DNA from: Paenibacillus macquariensis
GTDB taxonomy: Bacteria; Bacillota; Bacilli; Paenibacillales; Paenibacillaceae
Direction: 5' to 3'
Assembly: GCF_900156375.1 (NCBI RefSeq)
Contig: NZ_FTNK01000010.1
Location: 62,001-126,000 of the forward strand
Length of the DNA stretch: 64,000 nt
Shown piece after piece: positions 7,681 through 17,800 of this stretch. The notes beneath the pieces are model-generated. The model did not search any database, was not told where the DNA came from, and worked only from the letters and a program-made list of their open reading frames with translations. Made by a program: the position numbers and the translations under genes. How positions within the stretch are numbered: the stretch's first letter is position 1; every line of letters begins with the position of its first letter.

Positions 7681-9435
7681 TTGAATAGACTAAAGGGATG
7701 GAACACGCTACGCAACCAAATTTTCATAGGATTCATGCTGGTTATGGTCATTGTGCTCATATCCAGTGGAACATTTACCTATAATCAGACCTCTATCTTG
7801 CTGAGAAATAGTGCTGAACGTCTTGTTAAGCAAACAGCGGTACAAGCGACTGGTAAATTGGAAGCGCTTTATCAACAAGTTGATTCGCTCCTTATGCAAG
7901 TATCCACGAATCCATCCTTACAGAGTATACTTACGAGAGAGCACAGTGGGAAGCAAGTCAATTTCAGTGAAAGACAATCGCTTCAGGATGTTGTGCGCGG
8001 ATATGAGGCTTATGGAACAGGAATTCGTTCACTCGAGCTATATACGGAGGATTATCGGCGATTACTTCCGCTTGATGATGCGCTGTTACAGGATCGTGTG
8101 ACCGAATCTTGGATTTATCAAGCTGATGAACAGAAGGGCAAGCTTGTCTGGTGTGGCCTAGATCCGCGCGACTCAACGAGTGTCATCGCCATTCGAAGTG
8201 TACGGTTGATTAACCGATCCTTTATACATGGAGGATATATCATGCTACGAATGGATCGGAATTATTTTGAACTGTCCGATTCATTACGAACATCGGATGA
8301 ACCACAGCGTGAACTGATGATTTTATTAGATGGCGCGGGAAATAAAATAACAGCTGATTTCCTAGCGGATGAGAGCCTTATTGCAGAAATAGGTCGAGAT
8401 GATGAAACAGTGATGATTCATGGTGAGAGTTACATGAAAATACAGCAGCAATCAGATGTTACGGGCTGGACGCTTGTAATGCTAACACCTGCTAAGTATA
8501 CGACTGAAGGTGTATCTGTCCTGCGAACGTCTATTATTGTCTCTATTGCCGTTGGCGGGTTGTTATTCCTTGTCAGTTCCTTTGTTCTTTCCACGATGAT
8601 CACCCGGCCGATTTTGAACTTAATACGTGCGATGCGAGGTGCTCGACTCGGCAATTTGAAGCTGAATCCAGATACCTCTTCTACAATGGAGATCGCAGAA
8701 TTGAATTATTCCTATAACCAAATGGTTAATTCACTCAATGAAATGATTCAAGTTGTCTATCAAAAGGAAATTATTCAAAGTCGTACTGAATTGAAAGCGC
8801 TTCAATCCCAGATTAACCCACATTTTTTGTTCAATACACTAGAAGCCTTCTTCTGGTCTCTGGACGAAAAAGGAGAAACAGAGCTCGCGGATAATGTTGT
8901 CGCCATGTCAGGATTATTCCGCTATGTCATTAATCGTAGTGATGAGGATGAATGGGTCAAAATTGGGGATGAACTAGATCATGCCGAACGTTATTTTAAA
9001 ATTATGGAAATGCGTCTCGTTGACCGTCTAATTTGGCGTATTGAGGCGGATGAAGCATGCCGTAGCATTCCGATACCGAAACTTCTGATTCAGCCACTTG
9101 TGGAGAATGCCATTATGCACGGAGTGGAAAAAAGAAATGAACAAGGTACCGTTGTTCTCCGTGTTGAGGCTGCTACCACGCCTGACTATACACGGATTAT
9201 GGTTATAGACAGCGGACCTGGTATGGATGAAGCAATGGTGCAGCAATTATACGCCACTCTGCAGGATGGAAAAAAAATTATTTCGAACGGTAAAGGGATT
9301 GGTTTAGTGAATGTGGATCGAAGACTTCATCTATATTACGCATTACAATCCAAAGGCATAATGATCCAAAGTCACGTGGGAGAAGGAACCACCATTGGAT
9401 TTGAAATACCAAATGAGATATGGGGAGAGTTGTAG
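7681..9435 (+). CDS. YesM-type sensor histidine kinase
   Basis: A 584-residue membrane kinase: TM1 about 12-32, an extracellular sensing domain of about 240 residues, TM2 about 280-303, HAMP, then the His_kinase domain (PF06580) with LQSQINPHFLFNTLEAF. The phosphorylated His is H381. The ATPase domain has VENAIMHGVEK (N box), DSGPGMD and KGIGLVNVDRRL. It should phosphorylate the adjacent AraC-type regulator. TTG 7681 is the start, behind AGGGAGGGG. The stop is one base before the regulator start, so the two are co-transcribed. Position before a sugar-binding protein and a beta-xylosidase implies that it senses an oligosaccharide, probably from xylan. Confidence 0.93.
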   Translation: MNRLKGWNTLRNQIFIGFMLVMVIVLISSGTFTYNQTSILLRNSAERLVKQTAVQATGKLEALYQQVDSLLMQVSTNPSLQSILTREHSGKQVNFSERQSLQDVVRGYEAYGTGIRSLELYTEDYRRLLPLDDALLQDRVTESWIYQADEQKGKLVWCGLDPRDSTSVIAIRSVRLINRSFIHGGYIMLRMDRNYFELSDSLRTSDEPQRELMILLDGAGNKITADFLADESLIAEIGRDDETVMIHGESYMKIQQQSDVTGWTLVMLTPAKYTTEGVSVLRTSIIVSIAVGGLLFLVSSFVLSTMITRPILNLIRAMRGARLGNLKLNPDTSSTMEIAELNYSYNQMVNSLNEMIQVVYQKEIIQSRTELKALQSQINPHFLFNTLEAFFWSLDEKGETELADNVVAMSGLFRYVINRSDEDEWVKIGDELDHAERYFKIMEMRLVDRLIWRIEADEACRSIPIPKLLIQPLVENAIMHGVEKRNEQGTVVLRVEAATTPDYTRIMVIDSGPGMDEAMVQQLYATLQDGKKIISNGKGIGLVNVDRRLHLYYALQSKGIMIQSHVGEGTTIGFEIPNEIWGEL

Positions 9436-9436
9436 C

Positions 9437-10225
9437 ATGAAGACCATTCTGATCGTAGATGATGAACCAAGAACAAGACAAGGAATCCGCAGAACGCTTG
9501 AGACTTGGGGTCTAGGCACTCTCCAGCTTGAGACATTTGCTAGTGCAAAGGAGGCGCTCGTATGGCTTGAGGAACATGAGGCAAATTTGATGATCACGGA
9601 TATTCGGATGCCAGAAATCAACGGTCTTGAATTGATTGAACAGCTCCATCATCAATATCCATCGCTCTTTCTTATCGTCATCTCAGGATTTTCGGAGTTT
9701 GAATATGCGCGTACTGCTTTGAAGTTTGGCGTCATTGACTATTTACTCAAGCCCATCGATAAAGCCAAATTAATTCAAGCTGTCGAGCTGGGATTGCAAA
9801 AGGATGAACATGTCCACCGTATGAAGCGAATGGAGAAAATAGTAGATACTCGGTTGATGGAGGCGCACCATGAGGAAGGGCAGGGGTACAATACAACGAT
9901 ACGTGATGCGATTAGTTATCTGGAAGAACATTTAGCCGAACCGATTGCGATGCATGAAATTGCCACCCGCTTACATATGAATGCGAGTTACTTCAGTGTC
10001 TTGTTCAAGGAGCAAATCGGTCTTACCTTCAGTGAATATCTCACAAGGCGTAGAGTGCAACGTGCAAAAGAGTTGTTAGTAAACACCTCACTATCTATTA
10101 ATGAGATTTCAGAACACGTCGGCTATCAAACAGCTAAATATTTCGTTAAAGTATTTCGCTCCTTTGAGTCACTTACCCCTGGGCAATATCGGCAAAGCAT
10201 GAATGAGAATAACACCCAATATTAG
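9437..10225 (+). CDS. YesN-type AraC response regulator
   Basis: A 262-residue regulator. The receiver domain (1-120) has D8/D9 in VDDE, phosphoacceptor D55 (LMITDIRMPE) and K104-like YLLKPID. A short linker leads to a C-terminal AraC/XylS double helix-turn-helix (about 160-258; NASYFSVLFKEQIG, then ISEHVGYQTAKYFVKVFRSF). ATG 9437 is chosen because TGGGGAGAG lies 7 bases upstream and the VDDE motif sits at the normal distance; an upstream in-frame ATG at 9395 lies inside the kinase gene. It likely activates the downstream binding protein and GH52 genes. Confidence 0.95.
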   Translation: MKTILIVDDEPRTRQGIRRTLETWGLGTLQLETFASAKEALVWLEEHEANLMITDIRMPEINGLELIEQLHHQYPSLFLIVISGFSEFEYARTALKFGVIDYLLKPIDKAKLIQAVELGLQKDEHVHRMKRMEKIVDTRLMEAHHEEGQGYNTTIRDAISYLEEHLAEPIAMHEIATRLHMNASYFSVLFKEQIGLTFSEYLTRRRVQRAKELLVNTSLSINEISEHVGYQTAKYFVKVFRSFESLTPGQYRQSMNENNTQY

Positions 10226-10279
10226 TGGTATCAGTCCCAATCCTTGTTACCTTCCATCTGCTTCTAACGCGGTCTACAA

Positions 10280-10298
10280 TATAATTAAATCGTTTACA
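10280..10298 (+). promoter_or_regulatory. Promoter -10 with overlapping cre-like site
   Basis: TATAAT at 10280-10285 is a consensus -10 box. It is followed at once by TTAAATCGTTTACA (10285-10298), which matches the CcpA cre consensus TGWAANCGNTNNCW at every position except the second. The site would cover the transcription start of the sugar-binding gene, the usual place for glucose repression. AAATCGTT (10287-10294) is also repeated inverted as AACGATTT at 10306-10313. No good -35 box is visible, consistent with an activator-dependent promoter. Confidence 0.55.
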
Positions 10299-10333
10299 TT
10301 AGCTTAACGATTTGATGAAAAGGGGAATTCGAC

Positions 10334-11656
10334 ATGAAGGGTAAAGCATGGACGTTACTGCTGTTTACGATGTGCATTGCCTTGCTCGCAGCTGGATGCA
10401 GCTCCAAAGGAGATTCTAGTTCAACGACAGCTACTTCAGGAAATGACAGTTCTGGTGGAGATAAAGTGACTTTGAAGCTCATGCACTTATGGCCCGAAGG
10501 TGTATCTGCTGGACAGAATAAAATCGTTAATCAAATCATCAAGGAATATCAGGCTGAGCACACCAATGTTACCATCAAGCAAGAGGTTCTGGAAAATGAG
10601 CAATATAAAAACAAACTGAAAGTGTTGTCAGCTTCCAACGGGCTCCCTGATGTGGGCTTAACTTGGGCAGCTGGATTTCTCCAACCTTATGTGGAAGGTA
10701 ATCTCTTTGCTCCGCTGGATGACTTGTTAAGTGGTGAATTGGAAGGGAAATTCGTGGCAGGTACAACTGAAGCATATGCAATCAACGGAAAGACCTACGC
10801 CCTGCCTATTGAATTTAATATTGCTCCCATCTACTACAATAAAGAAATTTTTGAAAAGAACGGATTACAAATACCGCAAACCTATGAGCAGTTCAAAACG
10901 ATTGTGAAAACATTAACCGATAAAGGCATTGCACCCATCGCACTCGGCAATAAGGATCGTTGGACTGGATCGCTCTGGTATATGTATATGGCAGATCGAA
11001 TTGCTGGACAACAAACGTTAGCTAGCGCGATTAACGGATCAGTCAAATTCACAGATCCAAGCTTGGTTAAAGCTGCATCCGAGATTCAATCTCTCGTGGA
11101 TGACAATGCATTTATTAAAGGGTTCAACGGTCTATCGAATGAAGAAGCAAAGGCTGAATTCCTAAACGAAAAAGCGGCTATGTTCCTAATGGGCTCGTGG
11201 GAAATTCCGAACTTTACGACCAATGAAGAGATTCCAAAGGAATTCCGCGACAAAGTCGGGTTCTTCAGGTTCCCAACCGTTGAAGGTGGAAAGGGCGATA
11301 TCAATAGCTGGGTCGGTGGACCTGGTGTTGGATTATTCGTTGCTGAGAACTCCAAGGTCAAAGATGAGGCCAAAAAATTCGTAGAGTACTTCGTCATGAA
11401 GTGGGGCGATCAATCCGTAACCGGTGCAGGAGTTATTCCGGCGACGAAGGTAGATGCCGCGTCTATGGATTTACCACAACTGTATAAAGATCTGTTCAAG
11501 GAAATGAATCAAGCAAGCAGCATCACACTATTCGCCGATGTTCAAATGCCTGCAAAAGCAGCCGAAACCCATCTGAATATGATCCAAGCTCTATTTGGCA
11601 AGGCAATTACACCAGAGAAATTCTCGGAAGAGCATGATAATGCGCTCGCCAAATAG
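10334..11656 (+). CDS. Sugar ABC transporter substrate-binding lipoprotein
   Basis: A 440-residue family 1 extracellular solute-binding protein. The signal peptide ends in a lipobox (LLAAGCSS; Cys about 22), followed by a Ser/Gly-rich linker, so it is a membrane-anchored lipoprotein. The mature part resembles binding proteins for oligosaccharides (KLMHLWPEG, YALPIEFNIAPIYYNKEIF, NEKAAMFLMGSWEIPNF). ATG 10334 follows AAAAGGGGAA. Next to a GH52 beta-xylosidase the natural ligand is probably a xylo-oligosaccharide. Its two permease genes have collapsed to one remnant just downstream, so the protein probably has no dedicated channel left unless it uses another system. Confidence 0.92.
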   Translation: MKGKAWTLLLFTMCIALLAAGCSSKGDSSSTTATSGNDSSGGDKVTLKLMHLWPEGVSAGQNKIVNQIIKEYQAEHTNVTIKQEVLENEQYKNKLKVLSASNGLPDVGLTWAAGFLQPYVEGNLFAPLDDLLSGELEGKFVAGTTEAYAINGKTYALPIEFNIAPIYYNKEIFEKNGLQIPQTYEQFKTIVKTLTDKGIAPIALGNKDRWTGSLWYMYMADRIAGQQTLASAINGSVKFTDPSLVKAASEIQSLVDDNAFIKGFNGLSNEEAKAEFLNEKAAMFLMGSWEIPNFTTNEEIPKEFRDKVGFFRFPTVEGGKGDINSWVGGPGVGLFVAENSKVKDEAKKFVEYFVMKWGDQSVTGAGVIPATKVDAASMDLPQLYKDLFKEMNQASSITLFADVQMPAKAAETHLNMIQALFGKAITPEKFSEEHDNALAK

Positions 11657-11750
11657 GTGCATGATGGATGAATGAATCTAGGGGGTCTTCTCTTCCTTTC
11701 GAAGGGAAGCCCTCTCTTCAAATATTCAATAAGCATGGAGTTGATCGGCC

Positions 11751-12161
11751 TTGGATAAAGTGCTCTCGAATAAAAAAATCATTGCACACTATGTGCTTCC
11801 CTCGTTACTACTCATAATGGCCATCGTATACCTCCCTATCTTGCTGACTGCTTATTACGGGTTAATTGAATGGAACGGCATTGGCAAAATGAAATTTATT
11901 GGACTTGAAAACTATGTTGTCTTTTTGAAAGATTTGAAGTTCTGGGAGAGTGCCGGGCATTCCTCGGATCACCTAAAAACATTAACAGTAGGCATTCAAA
12001 ATTTCATTGGTCAATATACGACGGATTGGGGCGCAATTGGTGCAACGTTAATGATTAGTATTATGCCTATTATGATCATGTTCTTGTTCTTAAGCGATCG
12101 AATTATAGAGGGGATGCCGCGGGTTCGGTTAAAGGCTGATGAAAGAATTGAACTAGACTAA
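11751..12161 (+). pseudogene. Collapsed sugar ABC permease pair
   Basis: The 136-residue frame joins two different genes. Residues 1 to about 66 are the start of a MalF/UgpA-type permease (YLPILLTAYYGLIEWNG, then FIGLENYVVFLKDLKFWES). From about 70 on it is the C-terminal end of a MalG/UgpE-type permease (SDHLKTLTVGIQNFIGQY, then ISIMPIMIMFLFLSDRIIEG). Everything between, about 220 residues of the first and 210 of the second including both EAA loops, is gone. The parsimonious event is a single in-frame deletion fusing two adjacent permease genes near 11955-11970. The usual MalG end (EGMTAGAVKG) is also altered. Without EAA loops it cannot couple to an ATPase. TTG 11751 follows GGAG. Confidence 0.85.
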
Positions 12162-12190
12162 AGATGAATACTTGAAGGGAATGAAAGCTG

Positions 12191-14305
12191 ATGACTACGA
12201 ATTATTTCTTCAATGCACATCATTCACCGATTGGTGCATTTGCGAGCTTCACACTTGGCTTTCCAAATGCAGGCGGGGGATTCGATCTCGAATTAGGACG
12301 TTCACCAAAGCAAAATGTATTTATTGGTCTTGAAAAAGAGGATGGTACGGGGTACGATACGTTGCCGTTCCATAACACGGAAGAATCTGAAGAAGGCAAA
12401 CGCTATGATATGGACAATCCCGATCCAAATCAGAATAAACCGAAACTGCTGTACCCGTTCGCTAAAGAAGATGTGACTCGTGAATTCAAACTTGGAACCG
12501 ATACATGGTCAGCCGGGGATATTACATTTCGAATCTACTCTCCTGTTCGATCCGTTCCCGATCCTGAGATTGCGTCAGAGGATGATTTGAGAGAAGTGCT
12601 TGTACCTGCTGTTCTGGCAGAGCTCATCATTGATAATACAAAATCTAGCCGAAAAAGGCGTGCCTTCTTTGGTTATCAAGGCAGTGACCCTTATAGTTCA
12701 CTTCGCCGCCTCGATGATACGTGTCCTGGCATCGTAGGGGTTGGACAAGGCCGAAATACAGCCATCGTATCGAAAGATGCATCTGTTCGTTCTGCTATGC
12801 ATTTCAGTATGGAAGACATCCTTGGTAATACCATGGAAGAGAACTGGACCTTTGGTCTTGGAACCGTCGCAGCACTCATAGCGGATGCAGAACCGGGAGA
12901 AGTTTCTACATTCCGCTTCGCACTTTGCTTCCATCGCGGAGGATTCGTGACCGCTGGCATAGATGCGAGCTACTATTACAGTCGCTTCTTTCATAATATT
13001 GAAGCTGTAGCGCAGTATGCACTTACGCACTATGATGTACTGGCGCAAGCTGCATTAGAATCTAATCAGATGATTGAGGAACAAAATTTATCTGCAGATC
13101 AACAGTTTATGATGGCGCATTCGATCCGCAGCTATTACGGCTCCACGCAGCTGCTTGATTATAACGATAAGCCTTTTTGGATCGTTAATGAAGGTGAGTA
13201 TCGGATGATGAATACCTTTGACTTAACGGTAGATCAATTATTCTATGAATTGAAAATGAATCCATGGACGGTCAAAAATGAACTGGATATGTTCATCGAA
13301 CGATTCAGCTATACGGATACGATTCGCTTTCCGGAAGATACGACGGAATATCCAGGTGGGCTCAGCTTTACTCATGACATGGGTGTGGGAAACGTCGTAT
13401 CCCGTCCTCACTACTCTTCTTACGAGCTATATGGTCTTGACGGCTGCTTCTCTCATATGACACATGAGCAATTAGTAAACTGGATTCTATGCGCAACCGT
13501 CTATACAGAGCAGATTGGTGATACGGCTTGGATGGATCAGAATCATTCTATTCTTGAGCAATGTCTGGACAGTATGCTGAATCGTGACCATCCGAATCCT
13601 GTACTTCGCAATGGTGTAATGGGCTTAGACAGCTCCCGCACAATGGGCGGAGCTGAGATTACAACGTATGATAGTCTGGATGTTTCTTTAGGGCAAGCGA
13701 GAAATAACATCTATCTGGCAGGAAAATGTTGGGCTGCCTATCTTGCGATGGAGAAGCAGTTCACACGCATGGGTAATCAGGCATGTTCACAAATCGCTGC
13801 GGAACAAGCCGGAAAATGTGCAGCAACCCTTGTAGAGCATGTCGGGGAGGATGGTACAATTCCCGCTGTTATTGGGGAAGGCAATCAATCGCGAATTATC
13901 CCAGCTATAGAGGGGTTAATTTTCCCTTATTATGCAGGGTGTTTGGAAGCGCTGGAACCAACCGGAGAATATGGACACTATATTCAAGCCTTACAACGAC
14001 ATCTGCACGAGGTGCTTCGTGTAGGTGTATGCTTATTTGAAGATGGAGGCTGGAAGATCTCCTCTACAAGCAATAATAGCTGGCTTAGTAAGATTTATCT
14101 ATGTCAGTTTGTAGCACGACATATTCTAGGGCTACCTTGGAACGAACAAGGTAAGCTCGCAGATGCCGCGCATGTTGCTTGGCTGACACATCCCACGTTA
14201 TCCATCTGGAGCTGGAGTGATCAGATTATCTCTGGTGAAATTTCTGGTAGTAAATATTATCCTCGAGGTGTGACAAGTATTTTGTGGCTGGAGGAGTTCA
14301 GGTAA
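12191..14305 (+). CDS. GH52 beta-xylosidase
   Basis: A 704-residue protein matching glycoside hydrolase family 52 throughout its length; Geobacillus members have 705 residues. It opens with NYFFNAHHSPIGAFASFTLG and ends with ISGSKYYPRGVTSILWLEE, both family signatures. The retaining mechanism uses a Glu and an Asp (E335 and D495 in Geobacillus XynB2). The equivalents here are E334 in VNEGEYRMMNTFD and D494 in TYDSLDVSLG, offset by one. There is no signal peptide, so it removes xylose from the non-reducing end of imported xylo-oligosaccharides in the cytoplasm. ATG 12191 follows AAGGGAA. It is the last gene of the operon and ends at a bidirectional-looking terminator. Confidence 0.95.
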   Translation: MTTNYFFNAHHSPIGAFASFTLGFPNAGGGFDLELGRSPKQNVFIGLEKEDGTGYDTLPFHNTEESEEGKRYDMDNPDPNQNKPKLLYPFAKEDVTREFKLGTDTWSAGDITFRIYSPVRSVPDPEIASEDDLREVLVPAVLAELIIDNTKSSRKRRAFFGYQGSDPYSSLRRLDDTCPGIVGVGQGRNTAIVSKDASVRSAMHFSMEDILGNTMEENWTFGLGTVAALIADAEPGEVSTFRFALCFHRGGFVTAGIDASYYYSRFFHNIEAVAQYALTHYDVLAQAALESNQMIEEQNLSADQQFMMAHSIRSYYGSTQLLDYNDKPFWIVNEGEYRMMNTFDLTVDQLFYELKMNPWTVKNELDMFIERFSYTDTIRFPEDTTEYPGGLSFTHDMGVGNVVSRPHYSSYELYGLDGCFSHMTHEQLVNWILCATVYTEQIGDTAWMDQNHSILEQCLDSMLNRDHPNPVLRNGVMGLDSSRTMGGAEITTYDSLDVSLGQARNNIYLAGKCWAAYLAMEKQFTRMGNQACSQIAAEQAGKCAATLVEHVGEDGTIPAVIGEGNQSRIIPAIEGLIFPYYAGCLEALEPTGEYGHYIQALQRHLHEVLRVGVCLFEDGGWKISSTSNNSWLSKIYLCQFVARHILGLPWNEQGKLADAAHVAWLTHPTLSIWSWSDQIISGEISGSKYYPRGVTSILWLEEFR

Positions 14306-14319
14306 CCTAGCATTATAAA

Positions 14320-14369
14320 CAAAAACAAGCTGATCCATCGTTTGAGAGCGATACTAGCTTGTTTTTGTT
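14320..14369 (+). terminator. Terminator after GH52
   Basis: ACAAAAACAAGCT and AGCTTGTTTTTGT form a 13-pair stem. T runs on the plus side and A runs on the other allow termination in both directions. Confidence 0.85.
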
Positions 14370-14883
14370 ATTGTATATGTTTACAGTCTTCGAGTCTTAC
14401 CTTAGAGGCCGATTCCAGCATGCATCAAGCTTAACACGTTAACTCAAAATTCCACCTGCAACTCACATCCGATTATACTTATAAGAGAAGCTTACGATAT
14501 AGGAGATTAGTATCCTGAGTATTGCAAAGGTGTTCATGGGTATGAGCACAAATTTGCCGATGTATGAGAAACCTAAAAAGGACCGTCAGGGATTCTGACG
14601 GTTTTTCTTATTTTTTCGACAGCAGATCGCGGTTTTGTGAGAAATTTGTGAGAACCAATAGATATAATGTATTGCATGGAGTGGGGGGGCTGTGACCCTG
14701 GTGATAGTGTTGGAGTTCCTGCCAATCAGGCATTTACGGTCACGATGTATTTACTGTTGCTCTAAGAGATGTGGGGGTCTTTGTTCAAGCAGTAGAAAGT
14801 ATATGGATGTGTTTTTGTGTTTCGGAGGAAGTGTAACGGTTGCTTAAAGGGATACATTTTAGGGAAGAGAGGTTGATTATGAA
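14370..14883 (+). other. Intergenic stretch with a terminator, no clear gene
   Basis: A second hairpin lies at 14582-14607 (ACCGTCAG/CTGACGGT plus T residues), although no complete gene lies between it and the terminator at 14320. A short frame ending CKGVHGYEHKFADV (stop near 14566) directly precedes it and may be the tail of a deleted gene that I cannot identify. The remainder up to 14883 contains the promoter region of the next gene, but no clear -35/-10 pair stands out. Confidence 0.4.
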
Positions 14884-17800
14884 ATGAAAGAGAAACAAAT
14901 GAAGAAACGAGTATTTGTGGTGGTGATGAGCTTTTTGTTGGTTGCCCTCCCTGTGCTCCAGCTAGTTGCGGGCGGAAATTTAGCATTTGCGGCAACTGAA
15001 ACGTGGACGGACATTACCGGATCTGAAAGCTTTGGCAATCCTTCCGGCGTAGCAATAGGCAGTGACGGCAATGTGTATGTGTCGGATTATGGCCGAGCCA
15101 AAGTAAAACAACTGTCGAACGGCAGTTGGACGGACATTACCGGATCGGAAAGCTTCAATGCAATCGTTGGCGTAGCAGCAGACAGTAACGGTGATGTATA
15201 TGTGACGGATAACTCAGGAAGAAAAGTGAAAAAACTATCCAACGGCAGTTGGACGGACATTACGGGTGCCGGAGGCTTTTCAAATCCTGTTGGTATAGCG
15301 GCAGATAGCAACGGCAATGTGTATGTGACGGATTCCCTCTCGAACAAAGTAAAAAAACTGTCGAACGGAATTTGGACGGACATCACCGGAGCGGCAGTCC
15401 TTTCCTCTCCTTTTGGTGTAGCAGCAGACAATGACGGCAATGTATATGTGACGAATTACAACAGTAACACAATCAAAAAACTGTCGAACGGCAGTTGGAC
15501 AGACATCACCGGAGCGGGAAGTTTTTTATCTCCTTTTGGCGTAGCAGTAGACAGTGCCGGCAATGTGTATGTTGCGGATTCCGGCAATAACAAAATTAAA
15601 AAACTGTCGAACGGCAGTTGGATGGACATTACGGGTGCGGGAAGCTTTTCAAGTCCTTGGGGGGTAATCGTAGACAGTAGCGGTAATGTGTATGTGACGG
15701 AATCCGGCGGTAAAAAAATCAAAAAGCTTTCATCTCCAGTAATTAATAGTGTGAGCGTTAGCCCAAGCAGCCCGAGCGTCGTGCAAGGAGGCAGCCAGCA
15801 GCTTACAGCAACCGTGAATGCGGGCGAAGGTGCAGCAACGACGGTCACATGGTCCAGCAGCGACGTAACTAACAAAGTTGCGGTGGATAGTACAGGGAAG
15901 GTTACTGTAGCGGCGGATACAGCAATGGAGGATTATACGATCAAGGCCACGTCAACGGTAGATAGCAGCAAAACAGCTACAGCCACGATTACCGTCACGG
16001 CAGCACTTACCTATACGATTGCTGCAATAACGAATCCAACGTTGACTGCACTTACTCAAGGTTATCAATCAGGTACACAAGAGACCAAAAACATCGAAGT
16101 AACGAATACCGGAACTGGTAATTTACCTAATCTAAAGGTAGAGGTTAGCGGTACGAATGCGGACGATTTTGCGATCACGCAAACTAGCGCGACATTAAAC
16201 AGCGGGGCGCCTGCAACAAGCTTTACGGTCACGGCGAATGATGGCTTGGCCGCAGGCACGTACACGGCAACAATCACGATATCGGCGGACAACATGATAC
16301 CTGTAACGTTGACCGTGACGCAAGCGGTGAACTTGCCAGATGCTCCTGCCAATCCGCAAAACCTCGTGGCCGTTGGGGAAGATCGTCAAGTAACGTTAAC
16401 TTGGGATACGGTAACGGGAGCGACGTATTACAATATTTATATGGCGACTGCTTCAGGTCAATTTAGTGACGATTTAGTTGCCACCGTGACTCACACGACC
16501 TACAATGTACAGAATCTAATCAATGGTACTGCTTATTACTTCATGGTGAAAGCAGGCAACTTGGGTGGCATGAGTGCAGAATCGAATCAAGCGAGCGTAA
16601 CTCCTGCAACGGTTCCGGCAGCACCGACGAATATTTCGGCAGTCGCTGGAAACGGACAAGCGACGGTTACCTTTACGGCTCCAGCCGATAACGGAGGCAG
16701 CGCAGTTACAGGATATGAAGTAACTTCTTCACCAGGGAATGTAGTTGTGACCGGAGCAGTAAGCCCGATTACTCTCACAGGTTTGACGAATGGAACGAGC
16801 TACACGTTTACGGTGAAAGCGATCAATGGTATAGGAAAAAGTGTGTCGTCTGCCGAATCGAATGCGGTCATCCCGCGAGCGGAATCCAGCAGTAGCAGCA
16901 GTACTCCATCTGCACCCGTTACTCCAACGATACCGGAGAATACGAAGACAATAGTGGATATAATTGTCAATGGAAAGGTGGAGGGTGCGGGAACCGCAAC
17001 GTCCACTAAACGAAACGGCCAAACCGTAACAACGGTAGTGGTTGATCAGAATATGTTGAGTGATAAAATCGCGGCGGAGGGTCAAAATGTGGTGATCACG
17101 ATTGCGGTGAAAGCTAAATCCGATGTGGTCGTTGTCGAACTGAACGGTCAGATGGTAAAAAAGATGGAAAGCCAGCAAGCCGTTCTGGAGATTAAAACCG
17201 ATCGCGCGACCTATAGGATTCCAGCGCAACAACTTAATATGAATGCCATATCTGGGCAAGTGGGCAAGTCGGTAGCCTTGCAGGACATCAAGGTGCAGAT
17301 TGAAATTGCCGCAACGACAGCGGATGTGTTGAAAATGCTGGAGAACGCGGCAGCCAAGGGAGAGTTCACGCTGGTCGCTCCACCAATGAGCTTTACGGTG
17401 AGAGGCATCTATGGAGATAAGACCATTGAAGTATCGAAGTTTAACGCGTATGTGGAACGAACCATTGCGATTTCAGATGGCGTTGATCCGAACATGAGTA
17501 CCACAGGAGTGGTTGTTGAGCCGGACGGAAACATTCGGCATGTACCTACCAAGATTGTTGTAGTGGATGGCAAATACTTTGCCAAAGTGAACAGCTTGAC
17601 CAACAGTACGTACTTGGTTATACGGCGGTATCCTGTAAATTTTGCCGATGTCGCGCAGCACTGGTCGAAAGACATGGTGAACGACATGGCGTCGCGGATG
17701 GTAGTCAATGGCGTCGATGCGACGCACTATAATCCTGACGCAGCGATCACCCGCGCCGAATTCGCGGCGATTATCGTGCGGGCGCTGGGACTTGCCGAGA

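Noticed and set aside
14690..14770. Short reading frame (GDSVGVPANQAFTVT) resembling an Ig-like fragment
   Set aside because: Too short and without start or clear homology; left as intergenic.
15004..15741. CRISPR-like array
   Set aside because: Repeats are contiguous, 123 bases long, coding, and have no unique spacers.
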